The position numbers and the translations under genes are program-made. DNA of 64,000 nt from NCBI GenBank assembly GCA_001557505.1, contig LSAX01000003.1:2480001-2544000 (forward strand), written 5' to 3'. Below the pieces are notes generated by a model that was not told the origin of the DNA, did not search any database, and worked only from the letters and a program-made list of their open reading frames with translations. Positions 57,749-64,000 of this stretch are shown one piece after another. The stretch comes from Reticulascus tulasneorum. Taxonomy: Eukaryota; Ascomycota; Sordariomycetes; Glomerellales; Reticulascaceae. The first letter of the stretch is position 1. Each line of letters begins with the position of its first letter.

Positions 57749-58576
57749 TCTGAAGGATATGTGACTTGCTCACGAAGCAATGAGGGTTCAGATTCGCATA
57801 CTCCCGCTTGCCATGAATCTTAGCACTAGGCTGGGCAATACTGTTTCCTATATGTTAAAGAGCAAAATGCTGGCCTTGCATTGAACTAGGAAGTTTGACT
57901 AGTCTAGGATTTGATCACTTCATTGATAAGTCTCACAGAAGTTGGATAAACTCCACAGAGTAAGGTATCATTATGCTTAATATTGGCCTTATTGGAAATC
58001 GAAAAGGATAAGACCTCCAAATCAATGATTCGTACCCTTTCTGTCACAGACAGATTCCGCAAAGTTCGTTAGGATGTTACAAACAGAACTCTTCGGGCAC
58101 AGGAAACAGAATGCTGCCATGTACTGGTGGCCAGAAACTCTCGGACCATTAATAGTTTGGTTGAGTAAGATCGTGACTGACGTTGGAGGAGCAAAGTTCC
58201 CCACCTACACTCATGGAAATGTCTATCTACAAATCAAACATCGGGTTTTCTTTCTGCTCGAATTATCCGCTCCATTTCAAATATCTCGACAACTCCGGAA
58301 ATGATGTTTTCCTGTATTTAGAAATGAAATTTGTTCCTCTGTAACGGCAATTCTGGCTACTGACAACAAAGCGTTTTTCCATTTCAGTCCAAGCCACAAT
58401 CAACTTTCAGCTGTGAGCTCTTAGCGTCAAGCTTCCTTGAAACCCACATCGACCTCGCAACCTCCGCTCGGGACTCAACTGGCGCAAAAATGAAGCCCAA
58501 AGATGAGCAAGAACTCAAGCACCTGCATCTCCGATGGCCACAAGGTACGAATAGGTAGTGATCAAGGACACGCGCC
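57749..58576. other. Intergenic, tandem P450 / HET genes
   Basis: About 830 bp, AT-rich. No gene was recognised. Confidence 0.55.
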
Positions 58577-61200
58577 ATGCCTATTGATCCACAACTCGGC
58601 GCTCTCATCAGGGCATTTCCAGCTCTGGGCTGGATCGTCATCATCACGAATATTGTTGTCGGCGTACTTACAATGCTTTATGTTTTTGGTGTCGTATATC
58701 TTCTCAAAGCTACAATTCATAATGATACGGTGGTGGCTATCCTGATGTACCCGATTTTATTCGGCGGCATCTACCTTCTATGGAAGATAGCGACCTTTCG
58801 GCCAAGCAAGACTGCTTTGGGCCACTGGATCTGCCGCCGGTGGACGATTCGCTTTCGAGCTTCGTTGTTTCGCAATGGTCAGGTCGAGGCTAGGTCCGAT
58901 AACACAGTGCAAACAGACAGACTTTGCCAACTCTGCATCCGCGTGGTGAACGAGTCGCGGCTGCTTCGAGGCTCGTTGTGGATTGTTGTGCCTGCTCGTG
59001 AGAATCACAAATTCCATCGATCTCTCCACGATCTCAGCAAGTCCGCCGACGATATGTGTCACCTATGCGAGATCGTCTGGCAGAGCATTGAACCACACAC
59101 GCGCAGGGGACTGGTGGCAGAAGAGAGTCGTCTGATAGAGGAGACACGAATCGCGGGCAGTTCCGATACTGACGAGGAAACTGGATTGTTGCCCACGACT
59201 CCTGATGCGCTTCAATTGCAACTCAGGATTGGAGAAATTATTCCTTCAAGGGCCGAAGAAAGCACAAAATCGCTTACATTCATCGAACTGGTCCAGCGTG
59301 GTGCGCCTCTTGGTCGAAGGCTTCTAGTCTCTGAAAGTGTGTTTCCTGAGTGCCTTTTACGCATTTTTCTTATCTAACATTGTTATAGCTACGAAAGTAG
59401 AAGACTTGACAGTAGTCACTGCAACTAACACAGGCGCCAACTGCTTTGTTGATCAACTCCAGAGGTGGATTACCGAATGCGAAACTGGCCATCCTCCATG
59501 CCGTGGAAACCACGAACCAAGTATGCCGACCAGACTGCTCTTCGTTGGTGATGAGACAGAACCAGGTGCCCTACGAGTATATTATCCCACGCTGGAGGCT
59601 GGAATGAAACCGTACCTTGCTCTCAGTCACTGCTGGGGCGGCGCAAGCATCATGAGCCTGACGTCCGAGAATCATGTCAGGCTGTGTAACACCATTGATT
59701 TTGAGTGCCTTCCCAGAAACTTTCAAGACAGTATTAGCATCACCAGGAGATTGGGCGTACGCTTTCTCTGGATAGACTCCTTATGCATTATGCAAGACTC
59801 GCCTGAGGACTGGGCCAAAGAATCAGCTCGAATGCACGATATCTACTCAAGTGCACTCTGCACACTAGCTGCCGCAGCTTCGAGGGATCCATCGGTGATG
59901 CTTCAGAGACATTCGGCCACTCGTCCATTATGCACTCATGTTGACGAATGAGTCGAAGCAAACTATCAACATCGTAGGCCCGCGTCCAGGTATCGAAGCC
60001 CTCTTTCAGAGTGAAGTCATCGAGTCACCGCTCAACCAGCGGGGTTGGACATTTCAGGAGAGGGTGTTGTCTAGTAGAATCGTACACTTCGGGCAAAACT
60101 CCGTTATATTCGAATGCAACCTGAAATATGCGTCAAACTTTGATCCAGATGGTCAGACATACCATCGATCTCGTTACTTAAAGCGAGATGGATCAACATA
60201 CACGGAGAACGAGGCTGATCGACGCCAAAACATGTCACGGTATTTGCTTTACTCGCAAAAGTACTACAGCTACGTTGGATGGAAGTTTAGGAAGCCTCCT
60301 CGCGATTTGGTGCAGACTAATCCGGAATATAGGTCTGATGCCGAAATCGACAACATCCATGACGACGCCAGGTTCGGCTACCGCGGCTCTCTGGACACCT
60401 TTTTGAGCCAAACTGGTGTGCAAGACGGTGTGCAAGACCGATATAACCAGCTGTTTTACCAGCTAGAGTATAATCGACGGTGGTACGATATTGTGTCTAT
60501 CTACAGTACTCGAAATCTCACAAGAGGGTCTGATAAGCTTGTGGCCCAGTCAGGGATCATGAGCAGAATATCTGCGGCGTCTGGGATTACCCCCTGCGCT
60601 GGCATGTGGCGCGAGAACCTTCTCTATAACCTCCTCTGGTCTGCCGATGGGACGGCAAAGCCGCGTCCTGCAGAATACAGGGCCCCATCGTGGTCCTGGG
60701 CTGCGACCGACAGCCCAATAAGTCATTTATTCTCTATGGGAACCACTCTATTTGGGGGCGCTCGAAAGTTTCACCCAGAAGATCTCCAAAGATGGGAGCT
60801 TGACGGTCAGCTAGCAAAAGTAGTTGACGTCAAAGCAAGTCTGCTCGGGCAAGATACCAACGGCCTACCAGTTGATGGCTTTGATTGTATGTCTCTTTGC
60901 CTGTCTGACGTCCAACTTATCAAAGTCTGCTTGGAAAACGAGAAGTTTAAGACGGCCGACACCAGCATAGTCGGCAACTACATTGCCGACGTCATCCTGG
61001 GTGAAGAAGTCGAAGTCGCCCATTTGGCAAGGCTTTGCGCTCACAAAGTCCAGAAGTCTGCAGTCCATGGCTTGGTCCTTGTTTCAACAGAGCCCGCCAG
61101 TACTTCCTCCCCGCCCAGCTTTCAGAGGGTTGGTGCGTTTGCGCTTGCTAGTAATGCACTATTCAGCGACTGTGAAAGAGAAACAATCACCATCATATGA
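58577..61200 (+). CDS. HET-domain protein with N-terminal membrane segments, apparently frameshifted
   Basis: Exon 1 (58577-59336) encodes two hydrophobic helices (WIVIITNIVVGVLTMLYVF and VVAILMYPILFGGIYLLW) then a CxxC pair region (LCQLC, MCHLCEIVW). Exon 2 starts at 59389 and carries the HET core: YLALSHCWGG, FLWIDSLCIMQDSPEDW and ARMHDIYSSALCTLAAAAS. Near 59895-59900 the reading frame breaks: frame 1 stops at 59951 (a 440-residue truncated product), while the rest of the domain (NQRGWTFQERVLSSRIVHFG, PSWSWAATD) continues in another frame to 61200. A one-base-type frameshift, a sequence error, or an intron with a poor GTCCAT donor at about 59920 are the options. HET proteins trigger heterokaryon-incompatibility cell death; a membrane-anchored form would be less usual. 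Confidence 0.82.
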
Positions 61201-63381
61201 AGATTCATCGGATACGAAAGGACGACTGAAGATCGGTTCTTAACATTTACTGCAAGCCAGTACACAACTGGTCCTGATGGGTCACTCGACAGCCTATGAA
61301 CGGTTGAGCATGTTCATGTCATTATAGAGCTCCTGCAGAGAGGGGAATCTACCCCAATTGCTTGACCGCGGATACCGAAAATACTACGGAGATGAAGGAC
61401 AGGGCATCGTCGATTGGGGTATTGGACAGGGGCTCAATTGTTTAGGTAGAGTCTGAAGTTGACCTAGATTTAAAGCCATGCAAAGATCATGAAAGATTCC
61501 TATATGGGATACCATGCCCATTAACGGCGCCAAATCGCGGTTTGGTAGGCGAAAATCTCGATCTATACCTGATAGGAAAGCATGCCAGCTTTACAACTTG
61601 AATAACAAGCATGCCTTGGTAGGCCTGGCGAAGGTACTGACTTCGAGAGGATTCATCGTGCAGAGTTTCAAGTCATCTTGTGGCAATCTTCACAGTTCCA
61701 TTTGATATCACATCAAGATATGGGGGGAAGGTCCAGTGTCTTGGCCATTGGATAGGCAGAACCAGAATTTCAGCATGCCGTTGCTCGAGTCACGGGCAAT
61801 GACGAGACTTCTGAGAATCCACGCGCCTGCCCGTGCAACTCCTGAGGTAACGGCAATGTCCCTTCGGTACTAGAGTACCTTGCATCCTGGATTTGAGTTT
61901 ACGCTAGGAGGGCGTCGTGTGTTGCTAGAGCCATACCCGCAGTCACGGCAACCGCACTGCATATCTAAGGGCATTCCGCTCGTCCAGGATCGCCGCAGCG
62001 CCGACTGGGGAGTAACTAGGATGGCCTTGATCAAGTGTCCCGCTTAGATGGCGCCTCCACATAATCTGGGGTATGTGGGGGATCTAGCTTAGATCCGACT
62101 TGGGCTCAAGATCGCGACGCTTGAGGATGCGGGGAAGTGCGTGTGACGCCCGTGGCCCTCTGCTGCTGTATCTTGGTAAGTGCTTTGATATCGAGCTCCC
62201 TTCGAGCGGGTGTGGAGTAGTCTGTAGATCCACTGCGGGCTTTCAGGTTTGTCGGAGGAAAGGCCATAAGGATTCGTCGCTCTGGGCCAAGGGATGAAGC
62301 TATTCGCATCCGGATACAGCCCCTACCAAGGGGCTCACACAACTTTCAAGTCGAGCTTGCGATCGAAGATCGGCGATATTATAACGTCCCGTAACAGCAT
62401 GGACGAACATCAGAGAACAGAGAGTCTTTTACGATGTCTAGAAGATGGGGATGAGGGCACGCAACAGTGGATTATCGACAGTCTGATCGCAGGATCGGAT
62501 TTGCACATGCGGATGGTTAGCTTAAGATAGGTAGGTGACTACATGTACACTCCAAGCGCTGGAGCTTGCTTGAGGGGCCCGTGAAGCAGGATTATGGATG
62601 GGAAGCCTTTCCTCCGGAATGAAACTTCACATTCCCGCCGTCATTCCCGTCGTCATCCCACAAGCCTCCCCCTCCTCTAGGCACACACGTAACAACATCT
62701 CGTGGTTCAAACGGCCCTAAGCATTCGGCAGAAAATCTTTTGATCCACCTCCGTTTCGATTAGCTTCCTTGGCTATCGCATCTAGAGAGAATGAACCCGA
62801 TCCGTGAACGGATCCACTACCGTGCAGCCCTTCCTCCTCCCCCCCCCGGTGCCGCCCGCCAAAGTGGTCCCACTCTGCCCACTTCCTTTTCAACCTCAAA
62901 TGCGTATAAACCACCTTAGTATCGGGAGTGGAGTTAAAGCATACTACGTAAGCCCATCGATCCTCTGCCTCTTCTTGCGCGGGGTAACGTGATTCTCGCT
63001 GAGCCTAGCCTACTGGAGTCGCCGTCTTGAAGAAATCAAGATGCGTTGATCCGGGCCTGGGCCCGCTCTGCGACCTAGAAACCTAGGGGCTGAGGGGTAG
63101 CGCTGCTCCGGCCGCACGCTTCGAGTCTCATCAACATCATACGTTAATTTTCTGTGGAGTGTATGGCACGACGCGGTACTATCACAAACCGCCTTGTGCA
63201 GTCCCTAGTGGGCATGGCGCCTGCGATCTATATAAGGCGCTGGCCGTCTTGATTCAGAGTTGGATAAATCTCTAAAGATACCTACCAAGCTCAACATACT
63301 AGATCTTACACCAGATCTTACACTCCAAGAAACAGTATTCATTATCCGCAAAGATTTATCTTTGCTATACAAACCGAGAAA
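61201..63381. other. 2.2-kb intergenic, promoter of alcohol dehydrogenase
   Basis: No coding content was recognised. It contains a C-run (about 62836-62847), possible CreA-type GCGGGG/CCCCGG words (62979-62984 and near 62844-62849) and a TATA box at 63229-63235. Confidence 0.5.
63229..63235 (+). promoter_or_regulatory. TATA box of alcohol dehydrogenase
   Basis: TATATAA lies about 150 bp before the ATG at 63382 and is followed by an A/C-rich leader, as in strongly expressed fungal genes. Confidence 0.55.
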
Positions 63382-64000
63382 ATGAACGGTACAAACGGAA
63401 CCTCATCTAAAGTCCCAACCGAACAATGGGCACAAGTTATCGAGAAGACAGGCGGCCGTACGTTTACTTCCACTTCCTCCGGACACCATTCCCCCTTACT
63501 CTTCACTAACAACACTCTTCAGCTGCCGTTTTCAAAAAGATCCCCGTCCAGAAGCCCGGCCCTGACGAGGTCCTCATCAACATCAAGTACTCCGGTGTCT
63601 GCCACACCGACCTGCACGCTATGATGGGCGACTGGCCGCTGGAAACAAAAATGCCTCTTGTAGGCGGACACGAAGGCGCCGGCATCGTCGTCGCTCGCGG
63701 CGAACTTGTCGAAGATGTTCAGATCGGCGACTATGCCGGTGTCAAGTGGCTGAATGGCTCATGCCTAAGCTGCTCCTACTGCATGAATTGCGACGAGCCA
63801 CTTTGCGAGAAGGCATTGCTTTCAGGGTATACCGTTGATGGAACATTCCAGCAGGTATGTGACGCCATTTCTCACAATATCTCCTTATACACGCATCTAC
63901 TTACATCGTTATGCAGTACGCAGTTGCAAAGGCGGCACATGTGGCGCGTATTCCCAAGGAATGCAGCCTAGAGGCGATAGCACCTGTTCTTTGCGCCGGT
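63382..64000 (+). CDS. Zinc alcohol dehydrogenase (ADH1-like), 3' end beyond window
   Basis: Exons 63382-63457, 63523-63854 and 63917 onward (truncated at 64000) give the first 164 residues. Catalytic zinc ligands are in GVCHTDLH and GGHEGAG. The structural zinc Cys set is CLSCSYC and PLC (CxxCxxC-x7-C). The block [22 protein letters not shown] and then APVLCAG match the fungal tetrameric ADH1 family. It interconverts ethanol and acetaldehyde with NAD(H) in the cytosol. The Rossmann domain lies outside the window. Confidence 0.95.

Overview
The window is nuclear DNA of a filamentous ascomycete (Pezizomycotina, most likely a sordariomycete). Evidence: genes are split by short introns (mostly 47-120 nt) with GTATGT/GTAAGT-type donors and CTAAC/CTGAC branch sites, both strands are densely used, and the gene set is typically fungal (SEY1, YME2, EMI1, MIF2/CENP-C, Abp2, COG7, an EF-hand MscS channel, a HET protein, a P450). 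No organelle, rRNA, tRNA or CRISPR feature was seen. Exon coordinates were derived by hand from reading frames, splice signals and remembered family motifs, so all gene models are predictions.

Layout. 0-7 kb: PRPP synthetase PRS5 (+), which appears to need a 6-nt microexon, converges on a long PARP/UBE2Q-like fusion gene (-). 7-20 kb: an M13 metallopeptidase (+), a COG7-like Golgi tether subunit (+), an Sds3-like deacetylase-complex subunit (+), an AsaB/CmcJ-type oxygenase (-) and an Abp2-domain protein (+). 20-23 kb is non-coding, then an EF-hand mechanosensitive channel (+) at 23-26 kb and a six-exon dienelactone hydrolase (-) at 26-27.4 kb. 28-34.3 kb: YME2 (-) and EMI1 (+) share a divergent promoter, followed by cytosolic HSP70 (-).

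34.3-41 kb is the most unusual part. An unrecognised 811-residue gene (-) with a cysteine-cluster and acidic tail lies between inverted repeats. Each flank has a 16-bp minisatellite and a copy of the very end of the CENP-C gene plus its downstream flank. The right copy is the real CENP-C 3' end and the left is an orphan fragment in opposite orientation. 41-47.5 kb: CENP-C (-) and RNase H2 catalytic subunit (+) diverge from a promoter with two ACGCGT boxes, and RNase H2 converges on SEY1 (-).

48-64 kb: a fructosamine-kinase-family gene (-), about 4 kb with almost no coding potential, the mitochondrial succinyl-CoA ligase beta subunit (-), a cytochrome P450 (+), a HET-domain gene with two N-terminal membrane segments and an apparent frameshift (+), about 2.2 kb of non-coding DNA, and a zinc alcohol dehydrogenase (+) cut by the window end. 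The genes are mostly unrelated housekeeping functions with no obvious biosynthetic cluster. The P450, HET and unknown genes are the accessory-looking loci.
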